Below are positions 49,701 through 60,329 of a stretch of DNA of 64,000 nt, piece by piece; position 1 is the first letter of the stretch, and each line of letters starts with the position of its first letter. The notes below the pieces were generated by a model that was given only the letters and a program-made list of their open reading frames with translations, was not told the DNA's origin and ran no database searches. Position numbers and translations under genes: made by a program. This DNA comes from Carex sylvatica (lineage: Eukaryota > Streptophyta > Magnoliopsida > Poales > Cyperaceae), in the NCBI GenBank assembly GCA_964058845.1, contig CAXKVR010000008.1:124001-188000 (forward strand). The letters run 5' to 3'.

Positions 49701-51701
49701 GTTGCCCCTTTGGGTCTTAGAAAAATATGCAATCATTTTGATATAGTACGACCAGGCACTGCTCCTCAAATCATATTAATAATCAGAAAAAAAAAATATG
49801 TGGAATTAAGGTTTCCCCTGTAAGCAAATGACATATTAATTGGAGTATCTTGGGGTGCACCCATGACCTCTAGAAAATCAATTCAAATTTCTTAGCATTT
49901 GAGACAACAAGCAATCCAAGGCATTTATGACATCATAGCAGGATGCATAAGTGAATAAAACAAAAAATATATAATAAACACAACAGTGCATACCTTCGAT
50001 GAAGATATAGGTCAATGGTGCAGGAGCTCCATAAATCTCCCAAGCTAAGCATGTAAATATTCGTACCTAAACTAGAAAAGATACGGTAACAGAAAAGTTA
50101 ACAATTCTCTGAGAGATAAAGGGAACTAATAAACTGTCCATCACATGAGTATAATTGAAAAATATGAAAGAGGGTTTTGTCTGGAATGTCAGCCCATTAC
50201 TGCAACATATACATACACCAATGAAAAGCCTTTCTTTTCCCTTTCTATGGTTTTTTTTTTCTGAATACTGCTTGTCATTCTGTTCAGGTGGTACCACTTT
50301 GTATAAAGTGAAAAAAATTCTGTAAAAAAAAATGTAAAATAAATGTAGGAAATAAAGCTAACCTGGGAGAAGAAATTCATCAATAATAACAGCTTCAATT
50401 ACACTAGAAGGAGAAATGAAGTTTTTCTCATATATAGAGTCAATGGTGACAGTGTTAGGTAGCCTAGCTCTCCTTTGCCTTTTTTCTAACAGATCCAACA
50501 CTTCTGGATTCCTTTTTGAGGTAAGATACTTGCGCTGCTCAATCCAAGCCTAAAATTTACATGGTGCTGTCAAATATTAACAAATAAAAACATCACTGAG
50601 ACATACCGGTAGAGTATCTATGTTTATGTAACAGGCCAGATAACCAGCTCTGACATGGGTATGGTTTATATATATCATTCATGTACGATTTTGACACTTA
50701 ACTGAGCCAGAATTAAGGTTAATTTACACATTTTGAAGCTTAGTCAGTTACCTACACAATTTAAAGCCAAGCCCCTTAACTGACTTTCATCATGCAATAA
50801 GTTTTATTGGGGAATAAATAACCAGCATTGTAGCCTTGACTTGTCCAATTTTCTTGTTAACAGAAAGCAGCTGGCATGCACTGATGCCTTAATTATTATC
50901 TATATAGACTCGCTTTTAAATCAATCTGAAGTGACTCAAACAACAATCATGGATCAAAACAGAGAGCAAACCAACAATGTGAAATCACAGCCGAGCCCAG
51001 GGTTTGATACATGTAAACAAAATGGGAATCAATTGGCCCCATTCTTTGCCACATCTATAATTATACATCATCTTGTGCACTTTTAAGCAAAAATGTTGAA
51101 AAGTACTTAAAGATTGACCCTCGAATTTTTTCAGAAAATTTCTACAATTGACCCCATATTCTTCTCGTACCAGTAATGGACTTGTAGGTACCGAGACCTG
51201 GCCTATAAAAACAAAGCCATAAGTACTGTAAACGTGTGCGATGAATTCACATATCACGACAATGTTGTACAATCATGTGGAGTCATCTTTTATATCTCAA
51301 TAATTTTATATCTCGATTCTAGTAGCCTTAAATATTCAAAACAACAGGACTCTAATATTCTATGATATTTCCAAAGACATCTTCAAATAAATAAGTATTT
51401 TAATAGGTACTTTCTTTCAAACTTGGACCTGGAAGAGATCTGAGAGGAGAATGGCAGCTGTGACGCCACTAGGGTATGCCTTGCAGGTTTTTAATATGCG
51501 AGAGATAGCCCAGCACCACGGCGGCTGATCTCCGCCGTTGGGGGTGTCGCTGAGTTCGTTACTGCCGTCGCCTGAGGTGGATGCGAGCGTCGACCTGGCG
51601 TACTCCACAAAACCTAGAAAAGGATCTTCTTGATTACTGGAGGGAGGCGATAAGAGGGTGTCGAAGACAGGAGAAGTCGCCATGGAAGCGGAGCGAGGCA
51701 T
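43775..51701 (-). CDS. OB-fold single-stranded-DNA-binding protein, RPA1/MEIOB-like (complete, 13 exons)
   Basis: Exons on the minus strand: 51701-51429, 50549-50363, 50066-49994, 49626-49482, 49240-49131, 48887-48756, 48307-48166, 46146-46039, 45888-45725, 45559-45488, 45248-45110, 44554-44282, 43927-43775; 1971 nt, 656 aa, every border GT...AG and in phase. Recognisable blocks are WCWAISRILKTCKAYPSGV near the N-terminus, FLLWGEQVLLANLF, FVIDLRDKMSG-type beta strands (YVIDLRDKMSGVSLYG, then GSIIVKLHFVES), and a cysteine cluster (CTFCECDCDCDKCTC) inside the last OB-like domain followed by VFAWCTGQTASELL. OB folds plus an embedded zinc cluster resemble RPA1 and the meiotic factor MEIOB, so a role in recombination or repair is likely but inferred. 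A hAT element lies in intron 7 (46147-48165), and a MITE lies just upstream of the ATG. Confidence 0.85.
46979..47747. mobile_element. Non-autonomous hAT element in an intron of the OB-fold gene
   Basis: It begins CAGTGTTATAAAATACGGTT and ends with the inverted AACCGCATTTTACAACACTG. The 8-bp flanks are GTATGATG and ATATGATG (7/8 match). Both ends are rich in GCATATGCGG-type palindromes. It has no transposase. It shares its end and palindromes with the element starting at 63155. Confidence 0.88.
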
Positions 51702-51746
51702 CTCTCTCTGTATCTGTGTGCTGAAAATTGAAGGAAGTGAATAGGC

Positions 51747-51949
51747 AAAAGCGTATCCTCTGCATTAACTCAAAAAGGAATCTTTTAAATTAATGAATCT
51801 CAACCGTCTGATTTTAAACGGAGCCAATCCGGTCTCTGCTTATGATTTAGGGTCTCTTTAATATTAGTGCGGATCTAGTCTGCCCAAATCTTAAAGAATT
51901 CATTAACTCAAAAGATTCCCTTTTGAGTTAATGCAGAGGATACGAATTC
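51747..51949. mobile_element. 203-bp Mutator-type MITE just upstream of the OB-fold gene start
   Basis: The left end contains GTATCCTCTGCATTAACTCA, and the right end is its inverted copy; the arms continue about 35 bp to AAAAGATTCC. The 10-bp flanks are identical, GTGAATAGGC (51737-51746 and 51950-51959), the target duplication size of Mutator-like elements. It lies 46 bp upstream of the ATG, so in the leader or core promoter. Confidence 0.9.
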
Positions 51950-51959
51950 GTGAATAGGC

Positions 51960-52882
51960 GGGAATTGAAGGAAGACACGGGAGAGCCCTTATCTGCTACA
52001 TTTCATGCCTTGAAGAATTGGATCGGCTTTGCATATACTGTCCTTGCGATCTACAACGGACGGCTCACACCACGCTCGAAATTAAATCCCCTATTACCTG
52101 ATGTGAATCTGGTCCGTCTATGTTGAATCGAACGGGTTGGAAGTAGAAACATATCCTGCTTTTGAAGGAGTGAAAAATCAGCAGATAGTCAGGCGGGAAT
52201 GGAGTTTTCCTGATATATTTACAGAAACCCTGCACTAATCCATGCTCCTTTTATCAAATTATATACGGAACAAAATTTGAATCATCAAATACATTGTGTT
52301 CAAGTTCAACAGATCATGCATTAACGATTCCAGACTAACTAATTAGAAGTCATTAAGAATTCTCAATGAGAGTTCAAATATCAAATGTTTTTCATATCTA
52401 GTTGTGCCTCATATTTGAAAATGTTTTTGTTTTGAAAATCTAAATAGTCGATCTAAACCATTTAACATAATATCTATATTAAAATATGTATAGAGACTAA
52501 TTTTTCTTAATTATTTACTATTTTATTTTATTTTTTAAAATAAGTGATTTTGTGTATATCTAAAAAAATAATAAATAATTTAAAAAATATATAAAATTTA
52601 GTCTCCTAGCATATTTTAATATGATTGTCATATTAAACAGTTTGAATTGACCACAAATAAAAATATAAGATACGAGATACAATAAAAATTTGAAAAACAT
52701 GAAACATTTGAACTCCACTCGTCTCGACTGTACGTAGTAATATAACTTCAACCTCTAATATAATCCTCTATCGTCTCCGATGTATTAAATTCTCTGAGTC
52801 CGAGATCCAAATTCCAATATTCATATCGCATTAGCTTTTATACGTTTGACGGCAGTGTCCCTCCAGCTCTGTCTATCAGTTA
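51960..52882. other. Upstream flank of the OB-fold gene
   Basis: The first 150 bp probably belong to the promoter displaced by the MITE. The remainder is AT-rich with no gene seen. Confidence 0.4.
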
Positions 52883-54479
52883 CTAGTACAAAAAATTCAT
52901 TCACCGATTTTTAATCAGTGACTGTTTTAACTGAAGCATCAGTGCTGCTATACATACACTGACACTTTTATTAAATAACAGTCAATGTTATTGTTCAATA
53001 CTGACGCTTTTTAAAGAAACAGTCAGTGTTTATTATCAACACTGACGGTTTTCAAAGAAACAGTCAGTGTTGGTTCTTAATTGATTTTTTTTTTCAAATA
53101 TCATAATTAAAAACATAGGATTAGAATTATATTTGACTTTAATTTTAGAAAATATTTTGTAATGAAAATTATATTAGTAATATTTATACAATAATTAATA
53201 TTATAACATGTTTATTGTTTAATTAAATGATTTTAACGCATTATATTATATAGCATTACATGCATATTGTATATATGATTCACATCTTCTATGCATAAAA
53301 CATAAACTCTTGTTTCGTGAGTTAATGAAGACGCACGGGAATATGTCGTCCGTGGGTCGATTGAAAATTTATGTGAGTTGAATTTTATTTAAAAGTAATA
53401 ATTTATGTGTATTATAGAAATTTTGTAAGATATTTAACAATTATGTTTATTTTTCATATTTTTGTTTGTTTCATTTTCCATTATAATTTACATTTTTTTT
53501 TCTTAATTGTTTTTTTTCAAATATAATAATTAAAAATATACTATTTTGGTTTGAACATTTCATTGAACACATGTAATACATAAATTTATTTAATAAAATC
53601 AAGTTAACACTTCAAATATTTCAAGTTTTTTGAAATACGAATTTAATAATTACAAGAAAATGCAAGAAGATGGAGAATCCTAAAGAAAATCACAGGTTAT
53701 ATGAAATGTAATTTCAACCGGAATTTTGCGTCCGTTAACAAATTTTAGAAGGGAATCCAATTAAGTAATTTGTAGATATTTTACAATGCAATTAAGTCTT
53801 CCAAAATTTATAATATATTTTTAAACTTTGATTAGTTGTTAAGAAAGGATGTACATAAATAAATAATATGATAATATAATTTATGTTGAAGAAAATAAAA
53901 ATAAAAATATGTTAACTAGAAACTTAGAATTTTGTAAATTGTATATTTAAAAATAAATTGTTCAATAATTTTAAATTAGCTATTAAGGTACATTATTATA
54001 AATTCAATTTAATTCTAACTTCAAATTTTGCATAGAATGATTCTAATGTTGTATATATATTTATTGCAGAAAAAATTGGATTCACCTCAAAGAAAAGGCA
54101 ACTGTTGCAATTATGTTAAGCACAAACAAGACATAGAGCATATGTTAAGCCAACACCAATTTTTTTGTCTGATCTCCGCATCCCACGTACCATTGTGTAA
54201 CACATGCTCATGCAAACTTGGATCCGTTAATTAAGGGCTTAATACCCAACAACAAATATTCATGCATAAAAAATAATGCAAACTAATATCAAGAATTTCT
54301 TTAGTAGAAAATAAAGATTAACTATTTAAATTATAAAATTCATATAGAAAAGATGCTGCAATAACATGTTATTACACTATCATGTGTCTGTTTCAAGTAA
54401 ATTTTTATAAAAAAAATTGTTATTAACACTGACTATTTAAAAAAAAAAAAGTCAGTGATTTTCGCCGCTGTGAATTTTA

Positions 54480-54830
54480 TTTTGCCGGGGTTTGTAACTC
54501 AAAATTTCGATCAGCCGCGTAGCATTTCCCTCCGCACCAAATAAAAATCTCGATCCACTCCAAATCGCGCTCTAGACCCCCAAATCCTCCCGACCCAAAA
54601 CCCTTCCTGCCTTCATCCCTACCCATCTCTCTCTCGCTCTCTCGCATCAGATCGGCACCAGGACAGACGCACCATCTCTCACCAGCACAGATGCATCAGA
54701 TCGACACCAGCACAGCACAAACGCGCTCCCGTCAGCCTCAGCTTCACCCCTGCACAGACGCGCTCTGTCGTTTAGCACAGACCCTCACCCCTTTTTCGTG
54801 AATTGAAGCTTTTGTTCGGTAAATCCCTCT
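54480..54830 (+). other. CT/GC-rich leader-like segment of the capturing element
   Basis: It contains TCTCTCTCGCTCTCTCGC and repeated CACCAGCACAGA words. It is compositionally unlike the AT-rich surroundings and has a possible splice donor (TTCG|GTAAAT) near 54818. It lies upstream of the captured exons, like the leader in the CACTA at 15959-20527. Confidence 0.5.
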
Positions 54831-55263
54831 ATGCTTCCTTGCGTTTTTCTTTTTGCTTCTCTATTGTGCCTTGTAAGGCTTGAAATCTGAACTCGTGTTG
54901 AGTTAAATCTGCACCTTTGTGAATTGCTTGCTGATTTTGCTTGATTGGGACTCAAATTGCTTGATGACATTGAATAATTGGAAAGCTTGTACCTTTGCGT
55001 AAAATAATGCTGGTTCAGTTCAACCTTTCGTACCTTTGCCTTGCCTATTTATCACATATCAAATATATTGAATGCTATTAATTTCTATAAAAAGAAAAGT
55101 AAATGAAAAAAGAAACCTGTAGATGCAATATTTTCCATGATATTCTTGTTTGTCAGATTCTAAACCAGAATATACTGGTACAGGAGATGGTTTTCCATTG
55201 TTAACTTGCCTATTTTATCACATATAAAATATATTAAATGCTGTTATTTTTTTTAATATTTAG

Positions 55264-55335
55264 GGGAGCTGAGCCCAGGCAATTGGCATTTTCTACTACA
55301 GTTGGAATTGCATTGGGTGTTTTCCCTATTTTTGG
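55264..55335 (+). pseudogene. Captured exon, DUF2062-like
   Basis: Between a TTTAG acceptor and a GTACTT donor the frame reads GAEPRQLAFSTT then VGIALGVFPIFG. This is the glycine-rich opening of DUF2062-type membrane proteins (recognised by pattern). Only one exon is present. Confidence 0.55.
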
Positions 55336-55500
55336 TACTTTTTTTAATTTAATTTTCTTCTACCTTTCTTTAATTTTGGATTCACACAAAAATTTAATTG
55401 ATTAAATTTGAAATCTGGGGTGACAGTGTTCCTTTGTGTTGTGGCGATAGCTGTACTTAGAGAATGATGCACAAAATGCCTTGTCTACTTTTGCTCCCCA

Positions 55501-55644
55501 GGAACTAATATTTATGCTTTAATAAAAAAATATCGGAAGGATGATGATTGGAAGCTATCTCGAGGGGTATATGTGTTTGTTGGCATTGGATTCCTTATTC
55601 TGGTGGGTGCAATCTCTGCAGTAATAGTAACAATCAGGCCTTAG
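55501..55644 (+). pseudogene. Captured terminal exon of an unidentified membrane protein
   Basis: After a CCCCAG acceptor the open frame reads TNIYALIKKYRKDDDWKLSR, then a single membrane segment of about 24 residues (VYVFVGIGFLILVGAISAVI) and a stop. I do not recognise the family. It could follow the DUF2062-like exon in a chimeric transcript. Confidence 0.45.
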
Positions 55645-55783
55645 ACAGTAAGTCTGTTTAATCACTAGGTAATTAACATACTTCCAATATTTTGTGGGTC
55701 TAGTGTTTTTGCAAGCATACTGTTGTTTGTATTTGACATTCTTATTTCATGTCAGTTTTGCTCAACCGAATAATGTTTTGTAG

Positions 55784-56250
55784 GTATTTGAGAAACAATC
55801 GGATCTCGACTTCGAAACAGTTCAAGAATTCTCATGCTTTCAATACACTGGAAAGTATGTGACCTTTTAGATTTGTATGCTTTCAATTTACTCCAGTACT
55901 GGACCTGACTGGTATATAGTACTGTTTGGTACTGGTACGGGTAGAATAAGCCTCCCCTGGCCCTGGGCTGTTGAACAACTAAAGTTTTACTTTAATTGTG
56001 TATTATTATTGCCTTAATTTAAAATGGGTCTGTCATGCATTTAGTGTACCATGTACCAAGATAAAAGTTTTATATTTTGACATGGCCTTTTTTCTTCCTA
56101 TTTTATAGAACTTGGATAAATTAGGCTCAAAATAAATTTGTGATTAATGATCCTTTCAGTATTGATGATGGATTCTCAGAAGTTGTTTTTAATTTTGAGA
56201 ATAATCTGACTTTGCATGTGTACCCACACGACTACTTATTCCAAAATGAG
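55784..56250 (+). pseudogene. Captured pair of A1 aspartyl-protease exons
   Basis: Exons 55784-55854 and 56160-56250 join in frame: TVQEFSCFQYTGN then IDDGFSEVVFNFENNLTLHV and YPHDYLF. This is the block between the two catalytic aspartates and the C-terminus of plant pepsin-like proteases. Neither catalytic DTG/DSG motif is in the fragment, so it cannot be an active enzyme. Both splice sites are intact. Confidence 0.75.
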
Positions 56251-56795
56251 GTAAATCTAAACAATTTGAGATCAGTTGATACTAATCCATTAGCTATAAC
56301 ATATTAACTTCATTTTTCTTTAATTATTTGATGCTACTCTCAAAAATCCAAAAGATGTTGAATGATAGACCGTTTGGTACAAATATGAGAGATGGCAGGT
56401 GTGGTACCATTATCTGTGTGGTACCAGTATAAAGGTCAACTATTGAGCCTCACTCTAAATATATTCAAATTTATTGGACAGTCCATTCTTTGCAACAATC
56501 TGCATTTTAATTTTTTTTTTGGATATTTGGATTACAATGTATCAGTGGTACCATGAATTTTAATTGTTGAACCGGTACCATGATACTGGTACCTTTAGTG
56601 ATACTGGCAACTCAAAATTGGCTGCTTTTCTTTAATTATTATGCTTAGCTTACACAAATTATTCTAGTTAGTCTGTAGTTCTGTAACCAAAATGGTGATT
56701 TTGAAGGTAATATTTTATGAGTGTCATGCTTAAAGCATCTTTTTCCATTCTTCAATTGGCATGTTATCTTAATATTTGCAAATTCTATGTTTCAG

Positions 56796-57202
56796 CTATG
56801 TGATTTTGGTCTTGCACAGCTATTAAGTGGCACAGAGAAAATCTCTCCCACGGTTCGTTTCTTACATCTCTTCTTTTACACATATATTTAAAAATCTCTA
56901 GGCTTTTTTTTTTGCACAGCTATTTACGCATATATATTAACTGCTTGGTGAATTTTTACCTTGTTGTCCATTCCAATATTAGACGGTCCAAAAGACTCAT
57001 GAGACCTTGTGTCAATCTTTAACTGCATGAGGTCACAACCGTGCATGGTTTGTTGTCCTTACTGCCATATCTATGTCAAGTAGCATCTTATACTTAAGGG
57101 AATACAATAATGCACCGTAGTTGACCTAAACTTCTATTCTTTTGGGCAACACAGTCAATGCGTGGTACACCGTATTACATGGCCCTTTACTGTTACTTAA
57201 AG
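56796..57202 (+). pseudogene. Captured protein-kinase activation-segment exons
   Basis: Exons 56796-56852 and 57155-57202 join in frame. The first has the DFG motif in CDFGLAQLLSGTEKISPT; the second has SMRGTPYYMAL. DFG and GTPxYMA are the two ends of a kinase activation loop, but the APE-type glutamate is lost (MALYCY). No glycine loop or catalytic HRD is present. Both fragments have GT...AG borders. Confidence 0.7.
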
Positions 57203-57803
57203 GTTTCTGACAAGTTTTTATTGTTATCATATATTTTTAAGGTTCTTTATTTGCATAATTGTTTCTATTCTTGGTTTTGTGCCTTGTTGTAATTAAGTTA
57301 TGTTTTTAGATTTGTTCCAGCCTCTTACTAGAGACAATTGCATTAGTGGAGGATATAGTTGTAGAATACAACTATGTGTTATGTAAATTTTGCTATAGTG
57401 TGGTTTTTTGTAAATAAAAATATTATGTTATTAAATTGTGTTGTCTTTTGTTTATGTTGTCTACGTTATTTGCATGATATTTTATTTAATGTCAATGAAT
57501 GTCGTATATTAATATATATGGCTAGAAAAAAATATGGAGACTAGCTTCGATACAAGCAGAACTATGCCAAAAAATTTCGCCAACACTGACTGTTTTTAGG
57601 GCGTACATTGACTGTTTTTTTAACCATCAGTGTAGGGTAGATACACTGACTGTTTTTAAAAACAGACACTGTAGGTATTCTACACTGACTGTTTTTTAAC
57701 AGTCAGTGTAGGATAACCTTCACTGGCGCCAGCTTTACTGACGCTGCTATAACAGTCTGTGTAGGGGTATTTGAACAGTTAGTGAAAGAATTTTTTGTAC
57801 TAG

Positions 57804-58710
57804 ACGTTTCTTATTTTATTTGTCCAGTCTTTAATATTTCTTATCAAGTTAAACTACAGTACTGTGCATTACTGTAGATCAACATCTTTGTATATATCCA
57901 GAGTTCAAACAAATGATCTTAACTATTCAATATAATCTATGTATGTAAAATATACCTGTAGATTAAAATTTATATTTTTTTTTTACTTTATTTTACATGG
58001 CCACGATATCGCTTATTTCGAATGTTCTAGAATCTCTAGATCAATTGTTTTTTTATTCATTTAAAAAATTAGTAAAAAAAATGTAAAAGTTGACTACAAA
58101 TGCATTGTCATGTAGATATCATGTTGAGCAAGAGGTTCAAATGAATTGATTATTAGACGAATATAGATACGGATTGTATATTTATTTTTCAATAATATTA
58201 TTTATTAAAATTGTATATTTATTTTTCAATAATATTATTTATTAAAAATTATAAATATTATTAAAAAATAGCAAGTTCATAATATTTATCTAATTATAAT
58301 AGTGAATAAAATTATTTTTTCTTAATATATACTGACTATATGATTTATATCTACTATTCATATACTATTAATTAAAATATAAAACCATATTTACATCTGT
58401 ATCCGCACGAGACATTTAAATATTAGATATTCATATCTTATTTTCAGACACATGCATATTCAGATGAATAATATCTAATTTGTTTGAACCTCTATGTTAA
58501 ACAATTCAAATCAATTACTTAGGCTTTGAAAATAAAAGTATTCAATTGTCTAAATTCTAAAATAAATATATTAATTCATAGTACAATCATATATGTGCTA
58601 TGCATAGGGGCCTTGCTCTTTCTCATTTGCTTCCAAGTATGACTCTTGTATGTTTTTCTCATTTACCCATCAAATTAAATTATAAAAGCAATAAGTCAAT
58701 AACTACTTTA
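57804..58710. other. Intergenic, AT-rich, with a short tandem duplication
   Basis: Two copies of a unit of about 41 bp containing ATTTATTTTTCAATAATATT lie at about 58168-58250. No gene supported. Confidence 0.6.
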
Positions 58711-59880
58711 AAAAAAAGAGCCTGATTATTGTACTTCAAATAAAATTTCTGAGCGCGTCCCTCAAATAGTTTAACATAAAAAAATTTCAATGTTATCTAG
58801 CTTCCATTTCTAGCGCTAATATCCAAACATTTAAATATTTATTTATAACATTTTACAATGCTACTCACAAGCATCTAAATCTTTGTCTGCAAGCATTAAA
58901 ATTCTAAATCTGTATAGTTTTAACTCCTAACTTCTTTTGTTTTCAAGCCAAAAACGGAAAGATTCATTTCACTCACTTTTTTTATTTTTTCTCTGATCAT
59001 TCTCATTCATTTTTTCAACGATCCATGATGAATTTTGTGAATCTAAAAAGATGAACGTATTTTATTTGATTTTATCTTTCAAATGAGATCCATGAAGAAT
59101 AACTTTTGAGTTATATTTGTGTCGTAATTTTTTTTACTACTTTAAATCTTTGTGACTTTTAGTTTTTTTTTTAATTTTACTTCAAAATAATTTAAATCTC
59201 TGTTTATAAGCATATAAACCTCGTGTATAAGCATATAAATCTCATTAATAACACTTTAAATCTCTAGAATAAAATATATAAACCTCGTGTACAAATAATT
59301 TAAACCTCAACAATAACACTGCATTAACAAAGCTAATTTACAAAACATATAAACCTCATGCACAAAGCCTTGAAAATTTTAATGGTTGTAGAGTGTAGAC
59401 TGAGATTTAAAAACTTAAAAATTTAAAGTGCTCATGAGTTTTACTTAAAAAAAATAAATGACTTTAAAATTACTCAAAAGTATTTCTTCATGGATCTTAT
59501 TTGAAAGATAAAATTAAATATAAAACGTTCGTATTTTTAGAATCATAAAATTCATCACGGATCATCGGAAAAATAAATTATAATGATCAGAGAAAAAATA
59601 AAAAAGAGTGGGTGAAATGAATCTTTTCGTTTTTGGCTTGAAAACAAAAGTGGTTAGGAGTTTAAACTATACATATTTAGAATTTTAATACTTTCTGACA
59701 GAGGTTTATATACTTGCGAGTAGCATTGTAAAGTGTTATAAACATAGCTTTAAATGTTTGGATATTAGCACTGAAAAATGAAAGTTGGACAATATTGAAA
59801 TTTTTTCTATTAAACTACTTGAAAGACGCGCTTGATTATGATGGCTCAAATTACCATAACATTTATCTAAAAAAAAAACG
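58711..59880. mobile_element. Foldback (long inverted repeat) element
   Basis: The left arm (about 58740-59120) and right arm (about 59470-59860) are diverged inverted copies sharing words such as CTAATATCCAAACATTTAAA, TTCAAGCCAAAAACG, TTTTTTCTCTGATCAT and TCCATGAAGAA. The spacer of about 350 bp has repeated AAGCATATAAACCTCGTGTA-like units. No coding capacity. Exact termini were not resolved. Confidence 0.8.
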
Positions 59881-60329
59881 TTTATTCTCAATTAAGAAGC
59901 AAAAAGATAACAACAGTCCTCCTCCCTGAGTCCCTCCTTATTTTCTCGTTAAGTCTTATTCTCAAATTTTCTCGTCTTTATTTATGGTTTCTTTAACTGA
60001 ATAGTTAAAAAAATAATAATATTGACTCATTGTAAATATATTTTTTATTAACTAAATTATTAATAGACATTTAAAGCTACTGACTTTTACTTCTTAGATA
60101 AATAAAAAACACCGACAAGTTTTAGTAATCAATACATAGTAACTAGATTCGAAAATGTAAAAATGCATCTATAAAGCTCATGAGCGATGACTAAATTGTA
60201 TGTGTAATTAAATAAATATATGAAAATCGAGTAAAATTAAAAGTGCAATCTAATAAAAAGGCCTTTTAAGTTCTTAAAAAGTATGCGTGATTAGAGAAGA
60301 GTTTAAATATCTTTTATTGTCGTGTTTGC

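Larger units (their letters stand above)
52883..57803. mobile_element. Gene-capturing TIR element with CACTA-style subterminal repeats (Pack-type), about 4.9 kb
   Basis: The ends are CTAGTACAAAAAATTC (left) and GAATTTTTTGTACTAG (right), followed inward by TTCAC and GTGAA. Many direct and inverted copies of ACACTGACTGTTTTT/AACAGTCAGTG words occupy about 52905-53075 and about 57580-57780, with one more near 54425-54460. The ends are close to but not exactly CACTA, and no 3-bp target duplication was resolved. The cargo is a CT/GC-rich leader-like stretch and plus-strand exons of at least three unrelated protein families, with no transposase. Confidence 0.8.

Noticed and set aside
52883..57803. 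Ordinary multi-exon host gene
   Set aside because: Neighbouring exons belong to unrelated families (DUF2062-like, aspartyl protease, kinase), none is complete, and all lie between inverted ends with subterminal repeat arrays.
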